Shown: positions 37,058 to 46,878 of the stretch, one piece after another
Layout: every line of letters starts with the position of its first letter
Numbering within the stretch: position 1 is the stretch's first letter
DNA from: Alcaligenaceae bacterium
GTDB taxonomy: Bacteria; Pseudomonadota; Gammaproteobacteria; Burkholderiales; Burkholderiaceae_B
Assembly (NCBI GenBank): GCA_013416445.1
Contig: JACCER010000005.1
Coordinates: 1 to 64,000, forward strand
Direction of reading: 5' to 3'
Length of the DNA: 64,000 nt
Notes under the pieces: generated by a model
The model's input: only the letters and a program-made list of their open reading frames with translations
Databases searched by the model: none
Told to the model about the DNA's origin: nothing
Program-made: the position numbers and the translations under genes

Positions 37058-37840
37058 CTACACAATACCGAAATGGCGGCGATACCTTGCATCCATGTGA
37101 TGCAAATCAAGCAATACCGGGAAATCGGCAGTATTGAAATCAGGGTCCCACGCGGGTTCGCCGCATATATTGGCGCCTATCTTGAGATAACCCTTGATCA
37201 AGGGCGGCACGCGGGCCGGCAGTTCGCTATTTAGATGCTCGACCGGATAGCGGTTCAGGGGTACAAGGCGAGGCAAATGCGGGCTGTTGATCAATGCCTG
37301 GCTAGCCTGGCGCCAAACCTGGGCTGCGGTAACGCCGTCGTCGCGCAGGCTGACACTGGCGCAGCCCAGCACATAGCGCAAGCCTAACCTGTGCACCAGC
37401 CTGGCCACAGCCGACCACAGCAGCATAATGACCGAGCCGTTGCGGTAATCGGCATGGGTGCACGAACGCCCTACCTCGACGATTTGATCATAGATGGCGC
37501 CCAGGGGCGCAAGATTGAATTCCGATTCAGAATAATAGCCACCCGCCTTCCTTGCGCTTTCGGGCATCAGCAAGCGATAAGTGCCCACGATACGGCCGGT
37601 ATCGGCTTCCTTGACCATCAGGTGCTCGCACCAGGGGTCGTAGTGATCGCTATCCAGGCCATCGACCGCCCCAGGGAAGACCGCATTCATGTCTTCAGTG
37701 AAGACGTCGTAGCGCAAGCGCTGTATGGCTTCGAGCTCTTCGTTGCTGCGGGCCAGACCGATGACTAACCCGCCTGAAGACGACTGCAGCCACGATGCGT
37801 TATTAGCGGCAACTGCCTGGGTACGTGCAAGCTCAAACAT
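37058..37840 (-). CDS. GNAT-fold acyltransferase, OlsB/hemolysin-like
   Basis: 260 residues. It matches the acyl-ACP-dependent N-acyltransferase family of OlsB: LEAIQRLRYDVFTEDM near 36, DPWCEHLMVKEADTGRIVGT near 68, YRLLMPESARKAGGYYSESE, and EVGRSCTHADYRNGSVIMLL near 122. OlsB makes lyso-ornithine lipid; no olsA acyltransferase is adjacent, so that role is only probable. A membrane-peripheral cytoplasmic enzyme is expected. It is monocistronic, 65 bp upstream of the glmM 3' end. Confidence 0.78.
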   Translation of the reverse strand: MFELARTQAVAANNASWLQSSSGGLVIGLARSNEELEAIQRLRYDVFTEDMNAVFPGAVDGLDSDHYDPWCEHLMVKEADTGRIVGTYRLLMPESARKAGGYYSESEFNLAPLGAIYDQIVEVGRSCTHADYRNGSVIMLLWSAVARLVHRLGLRYVLGCASVSLRDDGVTAAQVWRQASQALINSPHLPRLVPLNRYPVEHLNSELPARVPPLIKGYLKIGANICGEPAWDPDFNTADFPVLLDLHHMDARYRRHFGIV

Positions 37841-37905
37841 AATGGTGACTCCGTAAACACCTCAAGATTATCCGTGAGAGATGTTGCAGGCTTGTTACCG
37901 CCACG

Positions 37906-39252
37906 TTACTCGCTTGTTAGGCTCACGGCAACTAGTTGACGCACACCTTCTTCGGCCAGGGTGGCATCTTCGGCCTCGACCATAAGCCGCAGCTTGGGTT
38001 CTGTACCAGATGCCCGGATCAGCACCCGACCACGGCCGTTCAATTGTTGCTCGACCTTGTTTTTGGCTTGCTGCAGGCCCTTGTGGGTTTGCCATTTGAC
38101 CTCGGGCGCCAACGGCACGTTGACCATGCGCTGAGGATACATTTTCAGGTCGGCAACCAACTCGGCCATGCTTTTATGATTGCGGCTCATGGCGGTCAAC
38201 ACCTGTAAGGCTGCAATAATGCCATCGCCCGTAGTGTGGCAATCGAGGCACAGCAAATGGCCGGAACTTTCACCACCGTACAGCCAACCACGCTTTTGCA
38301 TGCTTTCAAGCACATAACGGTCGCCGACCTTGGCGCGCTCGAAGCCTACGCCCAAGGCCAGCATCTGTTTTTCAAAACCAAAATTAGTCATGAGTGTGCC
38401 AACCACGCCTTCCACAGGATGCAGGATCATGCGGTCACGCACAATGGCATACAGCAATTCGTCGCCGTTATAAATACGACCCTGGCCGTCAACCATTTGC
38501 AAACGGTCGGCATCGCCATCGAGCGCAATGCCGAGATCGGCGCCCCGCGCCCTTACCTCGGCCGCGAGATGCTCGGGATGCATGGCGCCCACGCCTTCGT
38601 TGATATTAAAGCCATCAGGCTGGCAGCCTATGGCAAAAACCTCGGCGCCCAGTTCGCGAAAGACATGTGGCGCTATGTTGTAGGCAGCACCGTTGGCGGC
38701 ATCGACGACGATGGACAAGCCGGAAAGGTCAAGCTCGTTGGGAAACGTACTTTTACAAAATTCTATATAGCGCCCTGCGGCATCGTCGATGCGACGAGCG
38801 CGGCCCAGTGCTTCAGAGCTGACACAACCCAGCGGTTCGTGAATGGCCGCTTCGATCTCGGCCTCGATTTCGTCAGGCAATTTCATGCCTTGCGCCGAGA
38901 AAAACTTGATACCGTTGTCTTGATAAGGATTATGCGAAGCGCTGATGACTATGCCCGCCACCAGCCTGAGTGCGCGCGTCAGGTAAGCGACTGCCGGCGT
39001 GGGCACAGGCCCGGCCAGCAAGACATCGATACCCGCGGCCGACAAGCCCGCCTCCAGGGCCGACTCCAGCATATAGCCTGAAATACGCGTGTCTTTGCCT
39101 ATGACCACTGCAGGCCGGCCACGGCCAGGCTGCTGGCGCGCAAGAACACGGCCAGCGGCATAGCCCAGCCGCAGGGCGAATTCCGCATTGATGGTTGGCC
39201 CGCCGACTTCGCCGCGCACTCCGTCGGTACCAAAATATTTACGCTCTGTCAT
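37906..39252 (-). CDS. glmM: Phosphoglucosamine mutase
   Basis: 448 residues from the ATG at 39252; the frame continues upstream to 39447 only through folP in another phase. N-terminal [13 protein letters not shown], active-site phosphoserine in [16 protein letters not shown] near residue 103, metal loop [15 protein letters not shown] near 245, and C-terminal [15 protein letters not shown]. It converts glucosamine-6-P to glucosamine-1-P for peptidoglycan and LPS precursors. It overlaps the folP stop (ATGA) and continues the ftsH-folP-glmM operon common in proteobacteria. Confidence 0.97.
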   Translation of the reverse strand: MTERKYFGTDGVRGEVGGPTINAEFALRLGYAAGRVLARQQPGRGRPAVVIGKDTRISGYMLESALEAGLSAAGIDVLLAGPVPTPAVAYLTRALRLVAGIVISASHNPYQDNGIKFFSAQGMKLPDEIEAEIEAAIHEPLGCVSSEALGRARRIDDAAGRYIEFCKSTFPNELDLSGLSIVVDAANGAAYNIAPHVFRELGAEVFAIGCQPDGFNINEGVGAMHPEHLAAEVRARGADLGIALDGDADRLQMVDGQGRIYNGDELLYAIVRDRMILHPVEGVVGTLMTNFGFEKQMLALGVGFERAKVGDRYVLESMQKRGWLYGGESSGHLLCLDCHTTGDGIIAALQVLTAMSRNHKSMAELVADLKMYPQRMVNVPLAPEVKWQTHKGLQQAKNKVEQQLNGRGRVLIRASGTEPKLRLMVEAEDATLAEEGVRQLVAVSLTSE

Positions 39253-40088
39253 AGGTATGTTCCGTATTCTATTGCTTGCCATACTTTTATCGCGTCCACA
39301 GTGGCTGCGACATCGTGTACTCGTATGATACGCGCGCCACGCGCAACGCCAGCCAAAGCGGCGGCTATGCTGCCACCCAGACGTTCGGCTGGTTGACGCC
39401 CAGTAACGTGACCTATCATGGATTTGCGCGACACCCCCAGCAGCCACGGCTGCCCATTGCCATTGATGGTGTCAAGCTGGCGCAGCATCTGGTAGTTTTG
39501 CTGGGGCGTTTTGCCAAAGCCAAAACCTGGGTCCAGCACAATGCGCCTGGCGTCTATGCCCAGATGGGTCATGGCCTGAACACGAGCGCGTAAAAAGTCA
39601 CTGACTTCATGCACGACATCATGGTAGCGCGGCGCCTGCTGCATGGTTTTGGGGTCGCCCTGCATATGCATGACACACAGCCCGCAGCGCGACTGGGCTA
39701 CGGCGGCAAGCGCGCCTTCGTGCCGGAATCCATAAATGTCATTGATCATGTCTACCCCCATGGCCAGCACCTGGCGCATGACTTCAGGCTTGAAGGTATC
39801 AACCGACAATGGCACGCCAGCATCGAGCAACCCTTCGATGACGGGCAGTATCCGTTTCAATTCAGTGGCGGCGGCAACGGGTTCGGCACCGGGACGTGTG
39901 GATTCGCCGCCAATATCGAGCATATCGGCACCCTGAGCAATGAAGTCGTGGGCCTGTGCAAGCGCCGCAGCCGTCCCGAAATGAGAGGAGGTGCTGGAGA
40001 AGGAGTCGGGGGTAACGTTGAGTATCCCCATTATTAATGGGCGCTCGAGTGTTAATTCGAAGCGCCCACAAACCAAGACTGGATTCAT
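39249..40088 (-). CDS. folP: Dihydropteroate synthase
   Basis: 279 residues, TIM barrel. Pterin and pABA-site motifs are visible: [14 protein letters not shown] near residue 19, [14 protein letters not shown] near 58, and C-terminal [14 protein letters not shown]. It joins pABA to the pterin pyrophosphate in folate synthesis. It lies 24 bp after ftsH and overlaps glmM by 4 bp. Confidence 0.97.
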   Translation of the reverse strand: MNPVLVCGRFELTLERPLIMGILNVTPDSFSSTSSHFGTAAALAQAHDFIAQGADMLDIGGESTRPGAEPVAAATELKRILPVIEGLLDAGVPLSVDTFKPEVMRQVLAMGVDMINDIYGFRHEGALAAVAQSRCGLCVMHMQGDPKTMQQAPRYHDVVHEVSDFLRARVQAMTHLGIDARRIVLDPGFGFGKTPQQNYQMLRQLDTINGNGQPWLLGVSRKSMIGHVTGRQPAERLGGSIAAALAGVARGARIIRVHDVAATVDAIKVWQAIEYGTYL

Positions 40089-40112
40089 TGGTGTAATGCT
40101 TAAGCCGCCGAC

Positions 40113-42017
40113 CTATACAGGGGTGGCTGCTGCGTTGCCCCCGGCAGCCGGCGCCTGACCTGCGGGCGGCGTGCTGTCAGGTGTGTCGTTTTGCGTGGCG
40201 TGCACTTGCGGCGGACGCGGCGGACGACCCTGCATGATGTCTTCGATCTGGTCGGCGTCGATGGTTTCCCATTCGAGCAGCGCGGCCGTCATGGCTTCCA
40301 TTTTGTCGCGATTGCCTTCGATGATCTTGCGCGCCACGTTGTACTGCTCGTCGATGATGGCGCGTATTTCCAGATCGACCTTTTGCATGGTGGCTTCGGA
40401 AACGTGAGTCGTTTTGGTAACGCTGCGACCCAGGAAGACTTCGCCTTCATTTTCGGCATACACCACAGGACCGAGGGAATCGGTCATGCCATAGCGCGTA
40501 ACGATGTCGCGGGCGATGGCCGTGGCGCGTTCAAAGTCGTTGGAGGCGCCGGTGGTCATTTGGTTCATGAAGACTTCTTCGGCAATACGCCCGCCAAACA
40601 GCACGGCTATGGTATTGAGCAGGCGGTCTTTGTCCATGCTGTAGCGATCGCCGTCGGGCAACTGCATGGTGACGCCCAGGGCGCGGCCACGCGGAATAAT
40701 AGTTACCTTATGCACCGGATCGGTCTTGGGCAAGCTGCGCGCCACCAGGGCATGACCTGACTCGTGGTAGGCCGTGTTGCGGCGTTCTTCTTCGGGCATG
40801 ATGAGCGATCGACGCTCGGCGCCCATGATGATTTTATCTTTGGCCTTTTCAAAATCGTTCATTTCAACCGTGCGGCCACTGCGGCGCGCGGCGAACAAGG
40901 CGGCTTCGTTGACCAGATTGGCCAGGTCGGCGCCGGAAAAGCCAGGCGTGCCCCGAGCCAGTATCATGGCATCAACGTTGGTAGCCAAAGGCACCTTGCG
41001 CATATGCACTTTAAGGATTTGCTCGCGGCCACGGATATCGGGCAAGGACACCACCACCTGGCGGTCGAAGCGGCCCGGGCGCAGCAGGGCTGGGTCGAGC
41101 ACATCGGGGCGGTTGGTGGCAGCAATAACCAATACGCCCTGGCCGGTTTCAAAGCCGTCCATTTCGACCAGCAACTGGTTAAGCGTTTGTTCGCGCTCGT
41201 CGTTGCCGCCGCCCAGGCCTGCGCCCCGCTGACGGCCTACGGCGTCGATTTCATCGATAAAGATAATGCACGGCGCCTGTTTCTTGGCGTTTTCGAACAT
41301 GTCGCGTACGCGGGCGGCGCCCACGCCGACGAACATTTCGACGAAGTCGGAACCCGAGATGCTGAAGAACGGCACCTTGGCTTCGCCGGCAATGGCCTTG
41401 GCCAGCAAGGTTTTACCCGTGCCAGGCGAGCCAACCATAAGCACACCGCGTGGAATACGACCACCCAAGCGCTGGAACTTGGTTGGGTCGCGCAGGAAAT
41501 CGACCAGTTCTTGCACGTCTTCTTTGGCTTCGTCGCAACCGGCGACATCGGCGAAAGTAACATTATTGGTGTTTTCGTCCATCATGCGGGCACGTGACTT
41601 GCCGAAGCTGAACGCCCCGCCCTTGCCGCCGCCTTGCATCTGGCGCATGAAGAACACCCATACGCCGATCAGCAGCAGCATGGGGAACCAGGAAATAAAC
41701 AGGCTGGCCAGGAAAGAAGGCTCTTCGCGCGCCTTGCCCGACACCTGCACTCCGGACTTGACCAGTTCGGGAACCATCCAGAGATCGCCAGGCGACGTCA
41801 GGCTGTAGGGACGGCCAGCATCAGGTGTGACATAAAGGGTATCGCCTTGTATGTCGACCTTGCTGATACGACCCGCCTGAGCATCGCTCATGAATTGGGT
41901 ATACGTAACGCTTTCGGCAGTAGTTGCGCGCCCGTCGAACTGCTTGAATACAGTAAACAGGACCAGCGCAATCACCATCCAGATTGCGACCTTGGAAAAC
42001 GAGTTGTTCAAAGCCAA
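40113..42017 (-). CDS. ftsH: ATP-dependent zinc metalloprotease FtsH
   Basis: 634 residues. Two membrane helices (8-24 and about 100-122) flank a small periplasmic domain. The AAA domain has Walker [10 protein letters not shown] near 195, Walker [12 protein letters not shown] near 252 and the second region of homology [20 protein letters not shown]. The zinc site is [10 protein letters not shown] near 420. The tail is Pro/Ala/Thr-rich. It degrades membrane and regulatory proteins. It heads ftsH-folP-glmM and lies 107 bp after rlmE. Confidence 0.98.
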   Translation of the reverse strand: MALNNSFSKVAIWMVIALVLFTVFKQFDGRATTAESVTYTQFMSDAQAGRISKVDIQGDTLYVTPDAGRPYSLTSPGDLWMVPELVKSGVQVSGKAREEPSFLASLFISWFPMLLLIGVWVFFMRQMQGGGKGGAFSFGKSRARMMDENTNNVTFADVAGCDEAKEDVQELVDFLRDPTKFQRLGGRIPRGVLMVGSPGTGKTLLAKAIAGEAKVPFFSISGSDFVEMFVGVGAARVRDMFENAKKQAPCIIFIDEIDAVGRQRGAGLGGGNDEREQTLNQLLVEMDGFETGQGVLVIAATNRPDVLDPALLRPGRFDRQVVVSLPDIRGREQILKVHMRKVPLATNVDAMILARGTPGFSGADLANLVNEAALFAARRSGRTVEMNDFEKAKDKIIMGAERRSLIMPEEERRNTAYHESGHALVARSLPKTDPVHKVTIIPRGRALGVTMQLPDGDRYSMDKDRLLNTIAVLFGGRIAEEVFMNQMTTGASNDFERATAIARDIVTRYGMTDSLGPVVYAENEGEVFLGRSVTKTTHVSEATMQKVDLEIRAIIDEQYNVARKIIEGNRDKMEAMTAALLEWETIDADQIEDIMQGRPPRPPQVHATQNDTPDSTPPAGQAPAAGGNAAATPV

Positions 42018-42124
42018 CCTCCTACTTGTAACTACGACTTGCCAGACCCCCGCAAATACGGCAGAAAAACAAGTATGTCAATGACTCATTCTACTCGATA
42101 GAAAGAATCCTGTTTGTTAAAACC

Positions 42125-42760
42125 CTACAACTTCAGGCGGCGCGCCACCAAAAATGTTTCAGAGGACTTCAGGCGCGATGCCTTGGGTTTGCGTTCGACC
42201 ACCCGCTGAAAGCGTTGCTTGAACGATTCCACTATTTGGGAGAACCCGCTGCCATGAAAAGCCTTAACAATAAGCGCGCCATCTGGCGTCAGATGGTGGC
42301 AGGCAAAATCGAGCGCCAGATCGCATACATGCTGAATTCTAGCTGAATCGGCTGAGCCTACTCCTGATAGATTGGGGGCCATATCGGAAATCACAAGGTC
42401 TACCTGCTGCCCATTGAGCAATTTTTTTAATTGCTCTAGTATGGAGTCTTCGCGAAAGTCGCCTAGAATGAATTCGACACCGGCAATGGGCTCCATGGGA
42501 AGCATGTCAAGGGCAATGATACGGCCATTTACCACCCCGCCCGCGCCCACCAGGCGCTCGCGGGCAACTTGCGACCAACTTCCCGGGGCCGAACCCAGGT
42601 CAACCACAATATTTCCACTTTGCATTAGCTTTTCAGCATCAAGAATCTCGGACAGCTTGAACGCCGCCCGAGCACGATACCCCTTTTGTTGCGCCATTTT
42701 GACGTAAGGGTCATTAATATGCTGATGAATCCACTCTTTTGAGAATTTTTTTTTGGCCAT
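42125..42760 (-). CDS. rlmE: 23S rRNA 2'-O-methyltransferase RlmE (FtsJ/RrmJ)
   Basis: 211 residues. The KDKE catalytic set of RrmJ fits: K in [15 protein letters not shown] near residue 38, cofactor loop [15 protein letters not shown] near 58, D in [12 protein letters not shown] near 123, and K in [12 protein letters not shown] near 163. It methylates U2552 of 23S rRNA. Upstream of ftsH as in E. coli. Its start lies only 17 bp from the divergent yhbY start. Confidence 0.96.
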   Translation of the reverse strand: MAKKKFSKEWIHQHINDPYVKMAQQKGYRARAAFKLSEILDAEKLMQSGNIVVDLGSAPGSWSQVARERLVGAGGVVNGRIIALDMLPMEPIAGVEFILGDFREDSILEQLKKLLNGQQVDLVISDMAPNLSGVGSADSARIQHVCDLALDFACHHLTPDGALIVKAFHGSGFSQIVESFKQRFQRVVERKPKASRLKSSETFLVARRLKL

Positions 42761-42777
42761 TCCCGTACAATCTCATT

Positions 42778-43344
42778 ATGCCAAAACTCGACATTACTTC
42801 CCAAGAGCGTAGCGCACTTCGCGCCGCCGCCCACCCTTTGCGCCCGGTCGTCCAGATTGGCGACCGGGGCCTATCTGAATCTGTGCTTAAAGAAATCGAC
42901 CTGAACCTGAACGCGCACCAGCTTATCAAGGTGCATGTTGCAGACGATGATCGCGAAGCACGCACAACCATACTGGAAACCATTTGCGATACCTTATCGT
43001 GCGCACCAGTTCACCACCTTGGCAAAACCTTAATTGTGTATCGCCCTGACACCGCTTTGCAACGAGCCAAAACCGAGGCCGAAAACGCCACACGGGCTTT
43101 GCGCAAGCCCTCAGAGCCACACACCCCTAAAAAGCTGGCAGCCGCTGGCGTAACCCGCACCCGGCGCACCGAAAAAGCCATGCGCGCGGCCCGTAAAGCA
43201 GAAAAACTTGAATCAGCCCCGCCACGTGCGCGCCGTTCAGGTGCTTCGGCAGCCCGCCCGGCCCATGCCATTCCACGCCGTACCGGCAGCGCGATGTCGT
43301 TGCGTGCCGGAGCCCGAGGCGCCCGCGGCCCGGTCAAACGCTAA
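42778..43344 (+). CDS. yhbY: CRS1/YhbY-domain RNA-binding protein with long basic tail
   Basis: 188 residues from the ATG at 42778. The CRM domain occupies 1-95: RSALRAAAHPLRPVVQIGDRG (shown in two parts, RSALRAAAHPLRPV and VQIGDRG), LNAHQLIKVHVA, and HLGKTLIVYRP. E. coli YhbY is just this domain at about 97 residues. Here a further 85-90 residues, rich in Arg, Ala and Pro, form a low-complexity basic tail that may add RNA contacts. It associates with pre-50S particles in E. coli. It is divergent from rlmE, another 50S assembly gene. Confidence 0.92.
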   Translation: MPKLDITSQERSALRAAAHPLRPVVQIGDRGLSESVLKEIDLNLNAHQLIKVHVADDDREARTTILETICDTLSCAPVHHLGKTLIVYRPDTALQRAKTEAENATRALRKPSEPHTPKKLAAAGVTRTRRTEKAMRAARKAEKLESAPPRARRSGASAARPAHAIPRRTGSAMSLRAGARGARGPVKR

Positions 43345-43376
43345 CCGGGGCAAGTACACGCGGCGCGCAAATTATA

Positions 43377-43410
43377 AAGCCCAATGCACACCGTGCATGG
43401 GCTTTTTTTT
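43377..43410. terminator. Intrinsic terminator after yhbY
   Basis: AAGCCCAATGCAC and GTGCATGGGCTT pair with one bulged A and are followed by a T8 run on the plus strand. It also serves the convergent greA transcript on the minus strand, where TTTATAATTT follows. Confidence 0.85.
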
Positions 43411-43454
43411 ACACAACACGGCACGCCGGCAAACAATACGGCTGGCGTCACCCA

Positions 43455-43931
43455 TTACAGATAATTGACAGCCAATACTTCAAATTCGCGTATGCCGGCA
43501 GGCGCCTTGACTGACACTACATCGCCTTCGCCCTTGCCTATCAGGGCTCGTGCCACGGGGCTGGAAACGGAAATCAGGTTAGAGCGGATATCGGCTTCGA
43601 CATCACCCACGATTTGGTAGGTAACCCGTTCACCGGATTCGAGGTCTTCGATTTCGACGGTGGCCCCAAACACAGCCTTGCCATCGACATCGAGCGCGGC
43701 TGGATCAATAATTTGCGCATTCGACAAGGTGCCTTCCAGTTCCTGGATACGGCCTTCGACAAAGGCCTGACGTTCGCGCGCAGCGTCGTATTCGGCATTT
43801 TCAGATAAGTCGCCCTGGGCACGAGCCTCGGCGATGGCGCCGATGACCTCGGGGCGCTCTTTGGTTTTCAAGCGATGTAGCTCGGCTTGCAGGCGCTCAG
43901 CGCCACGTGCTGTCAACGGTATCGCAGACAT
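43455..43931 (-). CDS. greA: Transcription elongation factor GreA
   Basis: 158 residues from the ATG at 43931 with AGGAA upstream. The N-terminal coiled coil includes the acidic tip [19 protein letters not shown] near residues 35-53, whose D and E act at the RNA polymerase active site. The C-terminal FKBP-like domain ends [16 protein letters not shown]. It rescues backtracked polymerase. The terminator 22 nt before its start codon suggests leader control. Confidence 0.97.
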   Translation of the reverse strand: MSAIPLTARGAERLQAELHRLKTKERPEVIGAIAEARAQGDLSENAEYDAARERQAFVEGRIQELEGTLSNAQIIDPAALDVDGKAVFGATVEIEDLESGERVTYQIVGDVEADIRSNLISVSSPVARALIGKGEGDVVSVKAPAGIREFEVLAVNYL

Positions 43932-43952
43932 AATATTCCTGAAATAAAAGGT

Positions 43953-43978
43953 AAAAAAGACGCTCCTCACAAGGAGCG
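43953..43978 (-). terminator. Intrinsic terminator in the greA leader
   Basis: On the minus strand CGCTCC, loop TTGTGA, GGAGCG, then C and T6. It ends 22 bases before the greA start codon, leaving no room for a promoter between terminator and gene. Any greA message must read through it. Confidence 0.75.
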
Positions 43979-44071
43979 CCTAGCAATGAGTCAGACAGCG
44001 CTGGGCTATTCTGTGATGTGGGCGGCAGGCGGCGTTGGATGCTTGCAACTGCACGGTGCCAGGCCAGGCCC

Positions 44072-44104
44072 AAAATGAAACCCCGGCCTGGAACCAAACC
44101 GGGG
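44072..44104 (-). terminator. Terminator candidate after the NCS2 permease gene
   Basis: On the minus strand CCCCGG and CCGGGG close a 12-base loop, followed by TTTCATTTT. It lies 53 bp past the permease stop. Confidence 0.5.
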
Positions 44105-44156
44105 TACGTCTCTATTGTCGGCAAACTTGGCAAAAATTGCAAGCCCCAAAAAGGAC

Positions 44157-45491
44157 TTACAAGACCTGGGACTCGCGACCCCTTGACCCAATCCGCAAGA
44201 GGGCATAGAGAATAATCGCGCCGAAAGTTGCCGTGCCGATGCCATCAAGCTTGAAGGCGCCGAACTGCAAAGAAAAATTACCCGCGCCCAGCACCAAAGT
44301 GACGGCAGCCACGATCAAGTTGCGGTTATCGCTGAAGTCGACCTGGTTGACCACCCAGATGCGTGCGCCCGCCACCGCAATCAAGCCAAACACGACAATC
44401 GACATACCCCCCAGGACTGGCCCGGGTATGGTCTGGATGAGGGCGCCGAACTTGGGGGAAAAGCCCAGCAATATGGCGATAAGCGCAGCCAATACGAACA
44501 CCAGCGTGGAATAAATGCGGGTTACCGTCATGACGCCAATGTTTTCGGCATAGGTGGTGACGCCGGTGCCGCCCACCGCTCCGGACAGCATGGTAGCTAC
44601 GCCGTCGCCGACAAAAGCGCGGCCCAGATATTGATCCAGGTTCTTGCCCGTCATGGCGCTGACTGCCTTGATATGGCCCAGGTTTTCAGCCACCAGTATG
44701 ATAGCTACCGGCACAATGACGCTGATGGCCTTCACCTGGAAAACAGGCGCGGAAAAGTGCGGCAGGCCCAGCCAGGCGGCACTTGCCACTGCGCTGAAAT
44801 CGATGGCCTTGCCCAGGCCCAAGCCATTGGCGAGCAAGGCATAAATGACACAAGCCAGCAATAGCCCCACCAGTATCAGCAGGCGCTGCACCGTACCGCG
44901 CGTATACACAGCAATACCGCCCACACAAAATACTGTCATGAGCGCCATCAAGGCTTCGAAGGTGGACCCCCCCATTGCTCCCTTGGCCGCGATGGGCGCC
45001 AGATTCAGGCCTATGACCGCAACAATGGCGCCGGTGACGACCGGTGGCATCCAGCGATTGATCCATTCGGCTGCCCCGCCTGTGCGTATATTGATCCACC
45101 ACACCAGCAGGCCAATGGCGGTATAGGCCAGGCCACACACAATGATGGCCCCCAGCGCCACGCCGATGTTCATGTTGGGGCCTGTACCCGCATAGCCGGT
45201 AACCGCAATGACTCCACCAATAAAGGCAAAGCTGGAACCAAGATAACTGGGCACCCGTCCGCCTACGAACAGGAAGAAAATCAGAGTACCGACACCCGAC
45301 ATCAGGATGGCAACGTTGGCATCAAAACCCATGATGAGCGGGGCAAGTATGGTGGAACCGAACATTGCCACCACGTGCTGTGCACCCATGGCAATATTCT
45401 GGGGCCACGACAGGCGCTCGTCAGGCTGCACGACAACGCCCTCAGTGCCCGCGGGCACTCTGCGCCAGCGTGGAAAATACGTGTTCGACAT
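44157..45491 (-). CDS. NCS2-family uracil/xanthine permease, RutG-like
   Basis: 444 residues with about 12-14 membrane segments. The N-terminus VVQPDERLSWPQNIAMGAQH and GGRVPSYLGSSFAFIGGV closely follow E. coli RutG/UraA, and the substrate motif VAENLGHIKAV with GGTGVTTYAENIG is intact. It is a proton-coupled nucleobase importer; uracil is the likeliest substrate. It is monocistronic, divergent from the histidine phosphatase. Confidence 0.9.
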   Translation of the reverse strand: MSNTYFPRWRRVPAGTEGVVVQPDERLSWPQNIAMGAQHVVAMFGSTILAPLIMGFDANVAILMSGVGTLIFFLFVGGRVPSYLGSSFAFIGGVIAVTGYAGTGPNMNIGVALGAIIVCGLAYTAIGLLVWWINIRTGGAAEWINRWMPPVVTGAIVAVIGLNLAPIAAKGAMGGSTFEALMALMTVFCVGGIAVYTRGTVQRLLILVGLLLACVIYALLANGLGLGKAIDFSAVASAAWLGLPHFSAPVFQVKAISVIVPVAIILVAENLGHIKAVSAMTGKNLDQYLGRAFVGDGVATMLSGAVGGTGVTTYAENIGVMTVTRIYSTLVFVLAALIAILLGFSPKFGALIQTIPGPVLGGMSIVVFGLIAVAGARIWVVNQVDFSDNRNLIVAAVTLVLGAGNFSLQFGAFKLDGIGTATFGAIILYALLRIGSRGRESQVL

Positions 45492-45705
45492 GAATTTCTA
45501 CCCTTTGATATGTTTTCGCTTTGTTACAGTGGCAAGAGTGTACGACCCCCAAGCTGGACACAGCAAGAACTAAGCGTATCAGCAAGCACTTGAAGCCTAA
45601 GGTTTACCCTAAAGCCTGCAAACCAGCTGATAAAATAGGCCGGCTCCGCCTTCGTTTCGGCCGGCTATCCAGGGCATTCATAATTTAATTGGAAGAAATC
45701 ATTAC

Positions 45706-46350
45706 ATGAGCAAGACCCGCTTCTGGCTGATACGCCACGGTGAAACCGAATGGAATGCCAATCGGCGTCTACAAGGTTGGCTGGATATCCCATTGAGCGC
45801 CGTTGGCGCCAGGCAGGCTGAACAACTGCGCGACTACTTGCAGTCTTCTTCTTTTACAGCGCCAGTCAATGTTGTGGTCAGCAGTGATTTAAGCCGCGCT
45901 TTTGAAACCGCCCGCATCGCCGCCGGGCATTTCGGGCATGCAATAGAAGCCAACGACGCATTGCGCGAACGCTGCTATGGCATCTACGAAGGGCAAGACT
46001 GGCACAGCCTGAATGCCGAACAGGCTGGCAGTCAGGTGAACTTTCGTGACCCGCAGCAGGCTATAGAAAGAGGCGAAACCTTGCATGATTTTGCGCATCG
46101 TATTACCCAGGCTTTTGAAGACATTGCACGGCGCTATCCGGGACGCAACATTCTGGCATTTTCCCATGGCGGGGTAATAGATATAGCCTGGCGCAAGGCC
46201 AGCAACCTGGCGCTGGAAGTAAAACGGCACGAACCCATACTGAATGCCAGCATTAACCAGTTTTCCATAGACCAAGACATGAACTGGCAAATCAAGGACT
46301 GGGCTCAGGCCGAGCACCTTGAAATCCCCGCACTTGACGACATTTTGTAG
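45706..46350 (+). CDS. Histidine phosphatase superfamily protein (phosphoglycerate mutase-like)
   Basis: 214 residues. The phospho-histidine motif LIRHGETEWNANRRLQGW lies near residues 8-25, and the second His is in ILAFSHGGVIDIA near 152. The set RHG, R (SSDLSRAFETA), E (LRERCYGIYEG) and H is complete. Such short enzymes are usually phosphatases of small molecules (GpmB/CobC/PhoE types) rather than glycolytic mutases. YchJ follows 16 bp later in the same direction. Confidence 0.88.
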   Translation: MSKTRFWLIRHGETEWNANRRLQGWLDIPLSAVGARQAEQLRDYLQSSSFTAPVNVVVSSDLSRAFETARIAAGHFGHAIEANDALRERCYGIYEGQDWHSLNAEQAGSQVNFRDPQQAIERGETLHDFAHRITQAFEDIARRYPGRNILAFSHGGVIDIAWRKASNLALEVKRHEPILNASINQFSIDQDMNWQIKDWAQAEHLEIPALDDIL

Positions 46351-46366
46351 CCTGGCCCCATTGATC

Positions 46367-46786
46367 ATGAAAAACAAACGCAACTCCGGTGCCTGTTACT
46401 GCGGCGGCATGGCTCCCGGCGCCGCTTACCCAGCTTGCTGCCAAGTGTTTATCGAAGGTGGCGTGGCAGCGCCCAGCGCCGAGCACCTGATGCGTTCACG
46501 CTACTCGGCTTATGTCATGGGTAATGCGGATTATCTGCTGTCCACCTGGCATGCCAGCACTCGGCCGGCGGACTTGGTGCTAGAGGCACCTGGTACGCCT
46601 CATGCGGTGAAGTGGCTAGGGCTAACAGTGCACGTTTTTGAACAGCTGAATGCCACGCAAGCGCAGGTGGTGTTCACAGCAAGATATCGGGAAGGCGGAC
46701 GCGCACATAGGCTGCAAGAGCACAGCCAGTTTATGCTTGAAAATGGCAAGTGGTTTTACCTTGCCGGCCATGTGGATGATATCTAG
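46367..46786 (+). CDS. YchJ-family (UPF0225) metal-binding protein
   Basis: 139 residues. An N-terminal Cys cluster GACYCGG and YPACCQ (SEC-C-like zinc site) is followed by HLMRSRYSAYVMGNADYLL and ARYREGGRAHRLQEHSQF, the YchJ NTF2-like core. Function is unknown. The stop codon TAG is the first three bases of a REP-like element. Confidence 0.88.
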   Translation: MKNKRNSGACYCGGMAPGAAYPACCQVFIEGGVAAPSAEHLMRSRYSAYVMGNADYLLSTWHASTRPADLVLEAPGTPHAVKWLGLTVHVFEQLNATQAQVVFTARYREGGRAHRLQEHSQFMLENGKWFYLAGHVDDI

Positions 46787-46806
46787 GTCGGGTTAGCGCG
46801 CCTGGC
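46784..46806 (+). repeat. REP-like element supplying a stop codon
   Basis: TAGGTCGGGTTAGCGCGCC then TGGC. TAG is the ychJ stop. A fuller copy follows at 46827-46862. Confidence 0.75.
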
Positions 46807-46826
46807 ATTTACTGCAGGGCTTCGTA

Positions 46827-46862
46827 TAGGTCGGATCAGCGCCGCCTGGCGCATAATCCGAC
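46827..46862 (+). repeat. REP-like palindrome
   Basis: TAGGTCGGATCAGCGCCGCC then TGGCGCATAATCCGAC, between ychJ and the convergent Bug receptor gene. Confidence 0.85.
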
Positions 46863-46878
46863 AAACAGCACCCGGTGC

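Noticed and set aside
45640-45672. GCCGGC-rich hairpin upstream of the histidine phosphatase as a regulatory element
   Set aside because: It is explained by two copies of a self-complementary GGCCGGC; no T-run or known fold follows.
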